This document shows positions 12,213 through 22,024 of a DNA stretch of 64,000 nucleotides, in pieces (the first letter of the stretch is position 1; the number at the start of each line of letters is the position of its first letter). The DNA is taken from NCBI GenBank assembly GCA_025331445.1, contig JAIWNE010000078.1, forward strand, positions 62,001 to 126,000, read 5' to 3'. Source of the stretch: Blakeslea trispora. Taxonomy: Eukaryota; Mucoromycota; Mucoromycetes; Mucorales; Choanephoraceae. The translations under genes were made by a program, and so were the position numbers. A model generated the notes under the pieces. That model was given only the letters and a program-made list of their open reading frames with translations, did no database searches and had not been told where the DNA came from.

Positions 12213-13111
12213 TTATGGCATGCTCGCATACCTTTCCAATTCGTCGATGTGTGAAAAATAAATTCCACGCTTATAGATATCAGTGATATGACAAGTTTGG
12301 CAACCAGTATAGCTGCTATGACTGTGGTGACATGCAATCTCGGCAATAGCTGGTAAGTCGCCTATTACTGTCAACATAACAACTTGATAGTTAAATTGTT
12401 CACCGAAAGAAGTCTCAACCACAAACCCTTTAGGCTTCAACACCATCAAATCTTTGATCAATGGATATAGAAAGCTGAACAAATCATACGGTTTCTTAAG
12501 ACCCGGTAAAACTATGACAACAAATGTATTTTCTTCTTTGGATCTACACAATAGTCAGTCATATGGTTTAGAATGATAGATTTTAAGCACTATCATCAGT
12601 GTGCTTTACTTTATCTATGATGAAAAATTTGTAAGACTGTGCATAACCATTGTCATTTGAGAGCCCCTACGCTTAAATGGATTTTAGCCATCAATATAAA
12701 GAGACATATGAAGCTGATGTACATTCTTCTTGATATTTTTTTCTGCTTAAAGAATTCATAATCAAAGAAGTCTTGTATCTTATCCATAGTAGGGTTTTGC
12801 TGGCGTCTGTAAATGCTGCAGTTGTTGTTTTGGACATATGCAATCTTATCCCTGTTTTGCTTGGATTCCAAGAAATGCCCTAATTGAACAGCTAAAGGGA
12901 GCCGCTTAACTGGTGCCAAGTTATCAACGGTATGAGGAAGCAAACATTTAGGATTGATACACATGGTTGAATCGTCCGTATTAAGATACACCTTACACCC
13001 ATTCTTGCACATTTTATATTCTTCTAGACTAACGGGTGTTAACTGCTCTTTCTCAAGCTTGTCGCAGAGATAGGGGCTTGGAAGCTGTATGTCACCTAGA
13101 GCAAAGCACAA
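12213..13111 (-). pseudogene. CACTA/EnSpm-type (Tnp2-like) transposase relic
   Basis: Two minus-strand frames form one broken transposase. The upstream piece (12653-13111) has a Cys-rich start, YKMCKNGCKVYL...CINPKC, typical of the Tnp2 zinc-binding N-terminus. The downstream piece (12213-12551) has VIVLPGLKKPYDLFSFLYPL followed by VVMLTVIGDLPAIAEIACH and a CQTCH pair. This matches the Tnp2 core, in which a predicted Asp lies near the GDLPA block. About 100 bp between them is out of frame with stops, and the C-terminal catalytic part is missing. Assignment rests on motif order, not on an alignment. Confidence 0.7.
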
Positions 13112-13199
13112 GTCAACAAATTCATAGATATAAAATACAAAACATTCAAGATTAACAGTACTTTTTTTTTCTTTAGAAAAGTAAACCTTTTGTTATTCG

Positions 13200-14898
13200 C
13201 CATAATTTTACTCTCTCAAGACATAGAATTCTTTTTCTCAAAACAACGCCTGAGTGGACTGCATATCCTTAATCCTAGTAGCATCCATGTTTATTTCTCT
13301 TACTACTAATGAATCAGGAGCAAATGCATTGTGGTTGTTGCTCTGGTTAAACAATAATGTAGCAATTGAGTCCGGATGAAGAGCCTTAAACATATGTTGA
13401 CTAGTTCAACACCTTTAGCATTGAGCTCCAGGATAGAACTTCTTTCTTGTGGTCAATCCTTTACCGTCAACAATGCTTCTCATGGTACCATGAAAAGGGT
13501 ATTGAAATTCAGAGATCATAATATATCGAATTCGCCATAGGACTCGGAAAGCTCAGAATACTCCTGTTTTATTTAGCCCAAGCATCTCTGTACGAGACAA
13601 CATCCTCACGTTCATGTCCATTAAAATAAACAGCTTTGCCTGTAGCTTACAAAGTCATTCATTGCCCAAATAGGTATACTGTGGCATTAATAAGTATTTA
13701 ACCATTTACCTAGTCGCCTAAAGGCAAATCCCCAAAAAACTAGCTTTCTTCTGACTGACTCAGCAGACAGTTGAGAGACTGCTGAACTATCGATCAAGCG
13801 TTCTTCTGACAAGGTGCCATCTCCTACAGCTTCAGGTAGAGTCTTGTCACAGAGGTGCTTGACAAGGGTAGGAATGTCTTTTATCTTTGGCTGGCTTCGG
13901 GACCATTCTGCAGCCTTCTTCTTAATGCCATTGTCATCAAATTTATCTGATTAGAGTCTGTTATCTTTTTGGTTTATTTATAACAGCTTTAAACTTTATT
14001 TAGCATAATGAATTTGGATACAAATAGTACTTTTCGTCTACATACTTAAAGACTTTCAATAAGTTAGTTTTTTGACAGCAATATTGAGTATTTTGAACGA
14101 AAACAAAATGAAAGGAAATGGGGTCAACTAGCCAATCTGCCTTTTGATACTGTTTATTGTGTTTGCTTTTCTGATCAAGCCTTCTAATATTTTAGGTTCA
14201 GTCAACTCATCATCAAGCACTGACACTCTTTTGGAGTGCTTTCCCTGGGCACTCAAAGAAATGTTGCCTGTCGATAAGTACTCTTTAGCATACTCGCGGA
14301 TCACCTCAGCCCGGTACTCCGTTGCCTTCTCCTTGTATACGAGCTTGGCTGCTGCTCTGGAAGATTGCATTTTCCGCCAATTACCCTCCCCAGACATTAT
14401 TCTTAGGTAATGATATACACTATCATACTTAGCCATCTCAGCGACACCAAGCTTTTGTTGTGCTGACTGAGCATTAACAACAGGGGCAGCAAAAGTGGCC
14501 AGCTTCTTCAAAGCTTCAGAAACTTGAGCTCGAAATTCGGCTCTGCTGTCAACTGGTGCCTGAATTGGTTCTCTGCTGGCTGGTTTGAAAAAGCAGTCAA
14601 TTCTAGCAGAACCTGATGCCATCTCCCTGTTTTTTTGACGCATTCTGCGTACATGGCGACTGCTGTGAGCTCCAGAATGGCTGTAACGCTCTGTCGAAAC
14701 ATCAGCATTTTCATTCCATCTTAAACTGACTACTGTGGTTGCTGATGGAATGTTCTCTGCAAAATGATTTACTTCCATAGGTGTTGGAACACTACCATTT
14801 TGATCCTCAGATACAACTGTAGCTGCTTTGCGTCTGCTTGCTGCTCCTAGTCTACCGATTTGTCTCAATCTTTGCTTTTGCTTTGAAATTTTTGGCAT
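13200..14898 (-). pseudogene. Tc1/mariner-superfamily DDE transposase relic
   Basis: An intact 256-codon frame (14128-14898, MPKISKQKQRLRQIGRLGA...) is the N-terminal region. It ends with GKHSKRVSVLDDELTEPKIL, resembling the helix-turn-helix zone of long fungal Tc1-type transposases. Further upstream-to-downstream pieces on the same strand are separated by stops and shifts: LSAESVRRKLVFWGFAFRR (about 13740-13800), GHEREDVVSYRDAW (about 13580-13630), and NQSNNHNAFAPDSLVV (about 13300-13360). The last block normally carries a catalytic Asp (F-D-x-S-x-N-H), and here the position reads Asn. The element is therefore fragmented and probably catalytically dead. Seen: motifs and breaks. Inferred: superfamily. 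Confidence 0.75.
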
Positions 14899-14937
14899 TC
14901 TAAATGTAATTAGATGAAAAGATGTTTATTCTGTAAA

Positions 14938-15398
14938 GTCACACTTTCACTGCTAGCGAAGTTTTTGAGACCCAACTGTGTAACGTCGGGAGCTGCTAAG
15001 ATTCCTTTTTTGGAGCAGGCCAAATATAGGTTTATATAAGCCTAATATGGATCAGATTTAATGGGGGTTATGGATGCAAGAGCCTACAGCCTACCTGCGT
15101 AGCATCTTATAGCAATCCTTCCTGCCCTGATATTTAGTTTCCAATGGTAGCTGTCCAATACCTGGTGGCAGCTAAGTTTTTTTTTATTTTTTGATCCAAT
15201 AAAAAGCCATATTTTCTATGTAACATTTTTATTCTAAATGCAGTATCTAGTCCCCCATCACCCCCATCAATTTAATCCATATTGGGCCTGGTTCAACCCA
15301 TATTTGGCCTTCTCCAAAAAAGGAATCTTAGCAGCTCCCGACGTTACACAGTTGGGTCTCAAAAACTTCGCTAGCAGTGTAGCAGTGAAAGTGTAGAC
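14938..15398. repeat. 461 bp foldback palindrome (MITE-like)
   Basis: Long inverted repeat with arms about 14938-15077 and 15250-15398. The best-conserved core is GTTTTTGAGACCCAACTGTG...CTAAGATTCCTTTTTTGGAG in both arms. The right arm has an extra CACTGCTA unit near its outer end. Arms read inward from CACTGCTAGCGAAG, which looks like a terminal inverted repeat. The palindrome lies 40 bp upstream of the DDE transposase relic and abuts repeat copy C. No clear target-site duplication was found. Confidence 0.8.
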
Positions 15399-16268
15399 AT
15401 TGTTGTATTTTTCTGCTTCTCAGATATCTTCTTCTTTTCTTTAGCTCCTGTGTGGATGAGAGAGCAAAATAATTTGAAATATTCTGAACATACGTAACAT
15501 GTATGTCTCATATAGATAAGCATCATGGTTAATGCTCAAATACGATTTAAAGTACAGTCAGACTTATTGAAATTGGCTTTTTGCGTATTGAGAATAAATC
15601 AATGGCGCACTTTCCAATAGTGTTTTATTCTAGTATCCCTTCTACAAGTGGATATCAAGAGGAAACAATATTGGCAAATGCAGCATTGATTTTTTTATGA
15701 GAGGAGTTCACCCGATAAATTAAAACAAGTCACACGAAAAACAGGACCTTTCAAATGTTTTGAATCTTGCGGTGAATGAATCTAGGCCAATTTTGCTTTA
15801 GAAGTCACGCGAAAAGCAGGACCTTTCAAATGTTTTGAATCTTTCGGTAAATAAATTGAGGTTTTGTCCCTTTTAACAGTCACACGAAAAACAGGACCTT
15901 TCAAATGTTTTAAATCTTTCAAATGTTGCGGTGAATGAAATTGGGCTAGGTTTGCTCTGCAAGTCACACGAAAAACACAAGACCTTAAATCTTTCAAATC
16001 TTTCGGCAAATGAAATCATTTTATTGTTCACTTTAAAAGTTACCCTATTCCCCTAAATAAATTACACTTGGAGAGAGAAAAAGATTGCGCTTCAAAAGAA
16101 CTGAAGTTGATGAGAGGAAGACTGAAAATTCGGTACATGTTCTTCCCTCTTTTTGGCCTTGTCTTTCTTTGTGATGCATCATCTCATTCATTTGATAACT
16201 TTGGTGCTCATGTTCTTCTCTCCTCTAAAAAAAGAAAACTGAATCATTCCTTGCTTAAGACACTCATC
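15389..16268 (+). repeat. Dispersed repeat family, copy C (four-unit array)
   Basis: The longest copy. It begins AAAGTGTAGACATTGTTG directly at the foldback palindrome, then follows copy A. It has four units starting GTCAC at 15729, 15804, 15879 and 15963 (periods 75, 75 and 84 bp) against three in A and B. On the minus strand the units stay in one frame for about 25 residues each (repeating LKHLKGPVFRVT), with a single stop at 15782. It ends with the module shared with A and B. Function unknown. Confidence 0.8.
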
Positions 16269-16433
16269 TTTGAAGCCAATCAACTTTTGGAAACACCAAA
16301 TAGTTGTAGCTTTTTTTCAGCTATCTATTAGAGAACTGCATCCTGAACAGGGTGGTGTCAATGGAAGCGAGAAAAGTCAAGGCCCCACGTCCTTATATGA
16401 TTTTAGAAAAATAAAAAAAAAATTGTAAATGAT

Positions 16434-16870
16434 TTATGAGTATAAAATAGATGGAGTCGCGCCTTGAGGTGTTATAAGGTCTGGAATATAGCTCAAATAG
16501 GGTAGAATGTAAGCTGTATGGAACAGCATATCACTTTCAAAGTCTTTATGGCAGACAGACAGGGTACAAGACTTCATCTTCTTAACGACATGGATGTAGC
16601 TATAGCTACTCCAGCCATTAAAATCCATACCGCAGTTGCATGCAACTTTTGAAAGGAAAGTGGACAAGATAGCCTTATTGATGCGGATGCTTTTCTCCTC
16701 TTGTACCAAAGACAATGCTGCTCATTTTCTACTTCTGCCTCTGCTTCTGCTTCTGCTTCTTGCTACTGATGTTGCCGTTGCTCTTCTCAGCCTCAAACTT
16801 CAAGGCTGTAACCTCATCTTCATCCTTGGTAGTGATCAAAATGTTGATCTTTCTACCGGCTGCTGAACTG
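16434..16870 (-). pseudogene. Degenerate protein-coding relic, family unknown
   Basis: Two overlapping minus-strand frames look formerly coding. About 16740-16870 gives GRKINILITTKDEDEVTALK followed by a Lys/Gln-rich tail. A second frame ending at 16434 gives EEKSIRINKAILSTFLS and later residues. They are not joined by a plausible intron, so a shift has probably occurred. Composition resembles lineage-specific repetitive proteins of Mucoromycota, but I cannot name a family. Confidence 0.35.
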
Positions 16871-17900
16871 CTGTAGTTTGTTTCATTCTGTGGGATGTAC
16901 TTCTTCGTGGCAAGGCATTGTGTCTCTCCTCTAAAAGAATCCGTAAATTAGAAGTGTGTTGTGAGACTAGACTTAGACATACTCACGGTAAGGTACAAAG
17001 ACTGATGTCGTTCAATACAAAACAAAGCAGCTGGTTTACAAGAGCAACAACATCGAGCTCCATAGAATAAATCCCAGTTGACTGTCTTGCGCAAATGAGC
17101 AAGAATAATCAACAGTATCACCTTAGTTCAACTTCAGACAAATCCTGGTTCATTTAACCAAGCTAAACATATATGAAGCGAGCTTCTAGAATGTCATCTT
17201 TTAAGCTTACCTGACTTGTTGGACAAGTATCACTGTAAATTAAAGAGGAGTTTGGCTGTCACAATAAAAAATACAGGAGAGTGAATGTCGGCATGAAATA
17301 GCATGGCATCTCTTAGTTTGTTTACTTCTCAACGCCCTCTAATTCACTGATCCTATTGGTTATCACATGTTTTATGTTTACTGATGGGATAGATACAACA
17401 GAGATGACCGGCTCTAATTGGATGACTGGTTTTTTAGCGTGCATTTGAAGTAAATAAAACGTAATGGTCATTTCCTCCCTCTTTTTTTCTCTCTCTTTAT
17501 CAAAGTCATTTCAACTACATCTTGAAACTTTGTCACCCAGACAACCTCAAAGGCAAGTAACAAAATACCCTTCTTTAATAATGCTCTTATCTAACTTGAT
17601 TTGTCGTGCAGAGCCTAAAAATCTGCAATCTACGCAAGTCTATTATTGCACCAAGAGAAAAAAACGTTATCTACAAAAAAGAAGAAAATACGCGTGTCAT
17701 TCCATCTACAAAACTACAAAACTACAAAACTACAAAACTACAAATGCTTTCAAACTCTCTACAAATCCTTTTTACTCGTTCTCTCTGCTCTCTCTCTTCT
17801 TCTCTTGGTGCTTCTGCCTCTACTTCAAGCTTGATGGGGGGGAGTAAGGACAAAGACTGATGCTGCCTTTCCTGATCCTATATAAAGTGGCTTACGACCG
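16871..17900. other. No supported gene; contains an 8-bp tandem array
   Basis: AT-rich DNA with a fragment of the LTR-like left end at 17218 (TTGGACAAGTATCACTG). Overlapping short frames at 17464-17860 all run through the CTACAAAA array and match nothing, so they are left out. Confidence 0.4.
17706..17744 (+). repeat. Tandem array of CTACAAAA, about five units
   Basis: Five near-perfect 8-bp units in a row. Because the unit is not a multiple of three, it keeps all three frames partly open, which explains the overlapping open frames here. Confidence 0.9.
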
Positions 17901-17904
17901 GAAT

Positions 17905-18084
17905 CTAGTCCATTTTCGCGAACGACCCTCGTTTTCTAGTATTGGGACTGAAGTCGGAATGACTGAGGGCAATTATGCCGCCTGATCTGTTAACACTATG
18001 AGCGTGTCCTGTAGGGATCTGGGCAGAGGAAGCAGGTACAGACATACTTGTACTATTCCTCGTTAGTTGACTGGTATGGGGTTG
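17905..18084 (-). pseudogene. Possible terminal exon relic, 59 residues
   Basis: A minus-strand open segment preceded by a splice-like CCCTTAG encodes a peptide that begins QPHTSQLTRNSTS, includes DFSPNTRKRGSFAKMD and then stops. It is less AT-rich than its surroundings and has good codon-like composition, which argues for former coding. No upstream exon was found within 1 kb, so it is probably a gene fragment. Family not recognised. Confidence 0.3.
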
Positions 18085-18274
18085 CTAAGGGTTTGGGATA
18101 GTGCGAACAGAACTGAGTCTTCTTTGGCTTATTCAAAAAAAGTAAGCCAAGGAAGGCTTACCCTCTGCGTTCTTGCCTTTCTTGTCTTGCTTTGTTGTTG
18201 GAGGTGACTCTATTACTAAACAACTCAAGACCTGCCTTTACTGATGCCTTGCTGGGTCCCTGCTTCTGCTTCCA

Positions 18275-18326
18275 TCTCTGCTTCCAACTGTGCCTATCCA
18301 TCTCTGCTTCCAACTGTGCCTATCCA
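18275..18326 (+). repeat. 26-bp tandem duplication
   Basis: Two perfect copies of a 26-bp unit beginning TCTCTGCTTCC and ending GCCTATCCA, followed by two partial 12-bp units (TGCCTATCCAAA). Non-coding by appearance. Confidence 0.85.
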
Positions 18327-18349
18327 AATGTGCCTATCCAAATGTATCT

Positions 18350-19709
18350 TAACAGTATTTACCGCATCTGAACCACCATATACCTTCTCAGATTGCCTTA
18401 AGAAGAGTTTTTTATCGTGTTTAACACTTTTTCTCTTCACCTAAATAAAAAGTCTATTTTCTATCTTGTTCCACAATAATACTTGCAGACATCACAAGTT
18501 TTTACAACTGTCTTTACTTTTGCTTGAATCTCTCTCTCTTTCTCGTTGTGTCTAATTCATCATTCTGACCAAGCAAAAAGCCTTTTTTTCATAATCCTCC
18601 CCCTCCATTTTTCAAATAAAAAGATATCAAGAGACACATTCCTTGTCTGCTTTTATTCCTTTTTTAGTTACACATGCGAAGATGCAATGTTAGCCTGTAT
18701 CTTATATAATGTTTACAGCATAAGTTGCCTTCTGCTCAATCATTCATACTATTTTTTATTTTACCAGTCATAAAATGACGAGAATAACAATCTTTGTAAT
18801 GGTTTCGTCTGATATGCTTAATCTGGTAAACCACTGTCTGAAAAAAGAGTGATGGTATTGACCCTAATGAAACACATTCTACCAGTGAAGTAAAACGCTT
18901 TTTTCTTTCTTTATCTTGTTAGACAATAAAACTTGTTTACTTTGTTGCTCCTGTTTCATTGTTAGGTAAAAGCTTAAACTTTATCCTCTAAATCCAAAGC
19001 TATCACATTGTATAGCACATGTTTATAGGAACGATTTGGTTTCTTTTTGTATTGCAATCTTTGAATCAAAAGCCTACGGATGAACTTTTTTGATACCATT
19101 CTTTGTCGAACAAACAAAGTTGATTTGTGTTGATAAGTGGGCTTAATATGGCGAAAAGATTAACGGCATTGCAGTTGAATTAATCTGATATAGTATGCTT
19201 CTAGTCCAATATAGATCAACAAAAGATATAAGAAAAGAGAAGACGCAAGAGTATTGAATGGAATATATGTGAAATAAATGTGTTGGTCTTATTGTTTCCT
19301 TGTATACATTTGAATAGATGGAGTTTACAAAATAAATTTATATGCTTTTCGAGAGTAAACAAAGATCAAAACTTGATAAAGCATATGTATGCATTTTTTT
19401 AGACAGCTTAAGGTATGTTAAGAGGACAGTAACAGATAGTAGCAATTTTTATAAAGCAGATTGAACCTAGTTCAATGTAGCGCGTATATAGACAGAGAAA
19501 TGACAAACACAGTGTTGAAAGCTGTCAAATCAAACTACAACAAGCAGCAACATTCGTGCTTCTCCTGATTAAAAACGAAAAGTTTGCCATGCCCGTAAAG
19601 TGAACCGAAGCGTCTGCTTTTCGTTATTGAACAAAAAAAAAATATGTTATATCGCGCTCCTTTAGAGAAGAAGAGAGAAAAGGTAGAAACGGAGGTTATG
19701 CGATTTTTA
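18350..19709. other. No supported gene
   Basis: AT-rich DNA with T tracts. No open frame over 75 codons, no family motif and no tRNA-like B box seen. Confidence 0.4.
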
Positions 19710-20000
19710 TGGTTGGACAAGTATCATGATAATTAATGCTTTTTTTTTTTTTTTTTTTGAAAAGGAGTTCATAAGTCAGTAAAGGAAAAAACTGAAGAAT
19801 CTACTTTACTTCTTTGCTTTCTTAAATCTTCTTTTCTTCTTCTTGCTCTTTTTGCCTCCATTTCTGTTCACAAAATACATAGTGGTCAAGGTGTGGAAAA
19901 ACAAAAAACTCAGTCCCAAAGGATTGGTAGACAGATTTCAGCAGTCCAGACTAACATGTGATGGTGTGCTGTCAAAAAAATATAAAAAGACTTCTTTCTT
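19710..20000 (+). mobile_element. LTR-like repeat, copy 2 (possible solo LTR)
   Basis: Similar to 5983-6275: the same TGGTTGGACAAGTATCA start, a T tract then GAAAAGGAGTT, ACATGTGAT, and TATAAAAAG at 19981-19989. It diverges after the TATA box. The same orientation as copy 1 and the 13.7 kb distance do not suggest one full-length element. Confidence 0.4.
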
Positions 20001-22024
20001 TTTTCTCTGTAAATAAAGATAAAAGAAATGTGCTTTCTTCACAGGCAAGTCTAACAATACCTCTGCTGAATCTCTTGGAGTTAGTGGAGAGCAGCGCTGG
20101 TGCACAATTCTGTTTAAAGACCAAAATAACTTTTGAAAGGTTAAAAAGAAAAGGGCATAGGAACCCTTATTTTTATAGTATCATTTAACGTACTTAATTT
20201 ATGACAATTCTGTTAAAGCGAAATACTAACTAAAGTGAATTGTTGATTGCGTGTATGTGTTTACTCTATCAAACTTTGAAAAAGTTTTCAGCAATTGCAA
20301 TTTGCTTAGAATGCTTCTCTAATAGCTTTCATTCTAAGAAAAACCCGATTGATTACAGGGTGCAATCCATGTTTATTCTTTATCTTGAAGAGATCCCAAT
20401 ACAACTGATTGATATTCGCAAGACGAGATGTAGTTATTTTACTTGCGTCTTTTGGGCGTTTTGAATCAAGTCTTAATATATTGTTGCTACAAATCTGGAA
20501 GCTAATGTCGTTGAGATTTCTGGCATTCATATCATGCATGTACAAGAAAAAAGAATCAATGGCATTTTTTTAGGGAGACAAGGAAGAATATTGCTCATTG
20601 TGATACCAAGGACACTTATTCACTACATCTTTGGTTTTTGTTCTATCAACTAGGCCATTGAGAATATATAATAGTCATGATTGAAAGGTTGTATTACATC
20701 CCCTTTTCTTTTACAAGAGCGACAACCTGAGCTTAGAACAGAATGTTTCTAAAAAAACAAGCAAACAATTATTTCTAACTCAAGGCTAATTGCTTTCGAG
20801 AAAAGGCTAATTTCTATAAGTTTAACTGCTGTTGGTCGTCTCTCTTCTGCTGCATGAACTACCTCGGATTTCATTGTGTTCGTTGTTGTTACACAAGGTA
20901 CACACATTTCTCTCTCTCTCCTAAGTTATCTTTGTTCAGATAAGCATCCACTTGTACTTTTCATCCCATTGTGAACACTGCTGGCTTTTCAACTCCCCCC
21001 TCCCTCCTCATTAATTACATGTACTCTTTCTCTTTTCATATATGTTGTGAGATTGAGACATATAAACTCGATCATCCGTTGCTATTAGGAGCATGCAACT
21101 ACTATCCTCTTGATAGCTATGATCTGGCTGTTAGAAGGGATAGAGACATTACCTTCATTATCGAGTAAAATAGCAAAAAAAAGCTTATACTTTATGCGTC
21201 TTTAGAATGTAAAGAACTTTCTTTCATAATGAACACAATATACAACTTTAACCAGGTTACAGAACTAAATCTATTACTCAGTTGTCTCCTTAATCCTGAT
21301 CTTCAATAAGGAAAAAAAAAAGAAAGCATTTTCAGAGTGATTGACCAGTGTCTAGTCATTCAATTAGACTTATTTTGCGATGTGCAGCTTATTTAGTCCC
21401 TTTTGATCTCAATAACAATACTAGTATTTGTTTTTGATTGTGTGCCATCTGGATACATAAGCAAAACCAACTGTGCACAGACGTAAAGACAAAAAAAGTA
21501 GAGAGAGAAGAATAGAAAACCTGTTGGGACGCTTAATATGCATTTCAAATAAATTGAACGAGTTTGAATTGACATTTATTAATGGTATTTATTTTAAATC
21601 TTCTTGAGCTCAGTTCCTGAAACTACTGTTCTTTTTTCATGCTATTAGTTGGAAGTGTAGTTGTATCTTTTTCAGTGCTAACCTTGATGTATTTATAAAA
21701 CCTCAATGAGCTGTAGTTTCAATTCGGTCAGAATAACATCTGAATTTAAAGTAAAAAATAATTGTAATTTTATTTATAAAACGCCTTTAATTAATTATTA
21801 CCCATTTTCATCTTATTTTTTATTTTTGTTTTTTTTGGCATACCCTCTCCTTTTTTTTTCGAGACCTTGTGGACTTAAAGTCTTTTTTCCTTTTCTTTGT
21901 TTTATTTATTCTCGTTCCTTTTCTTCTATCTAATATCATGGTAAAAAAAATACAAATGCTTATAAAACTGGAATTAGTGTATAATAACTTTGTTGTAAAC
22001 TAGGTCCCTCTCAAACAAGCTCCC
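20001..22024. other. No supported gene; upstream region of the Uds1-domain gene
   Basis: AT-rich DNA with pyrimidine tracts near 21800-21920. Several short frames match nothing. The promoter and 5' UTR of the gene at 22025 must lie at the right end. Confidence 0.4.

Noticed and set aside
15729..16010. CRISPR-like array
   Set aside because: Repeat units are direct tandem copies without unique spacers, and the genome is eukaryotic. It is a tandem repeat in a mobile family.
17464..17860. Three overlapping plus-strand frames
   Set aside because: All pass through the 8-bp CTACAAAA array, which opens every frame. No domain and no consistent start.
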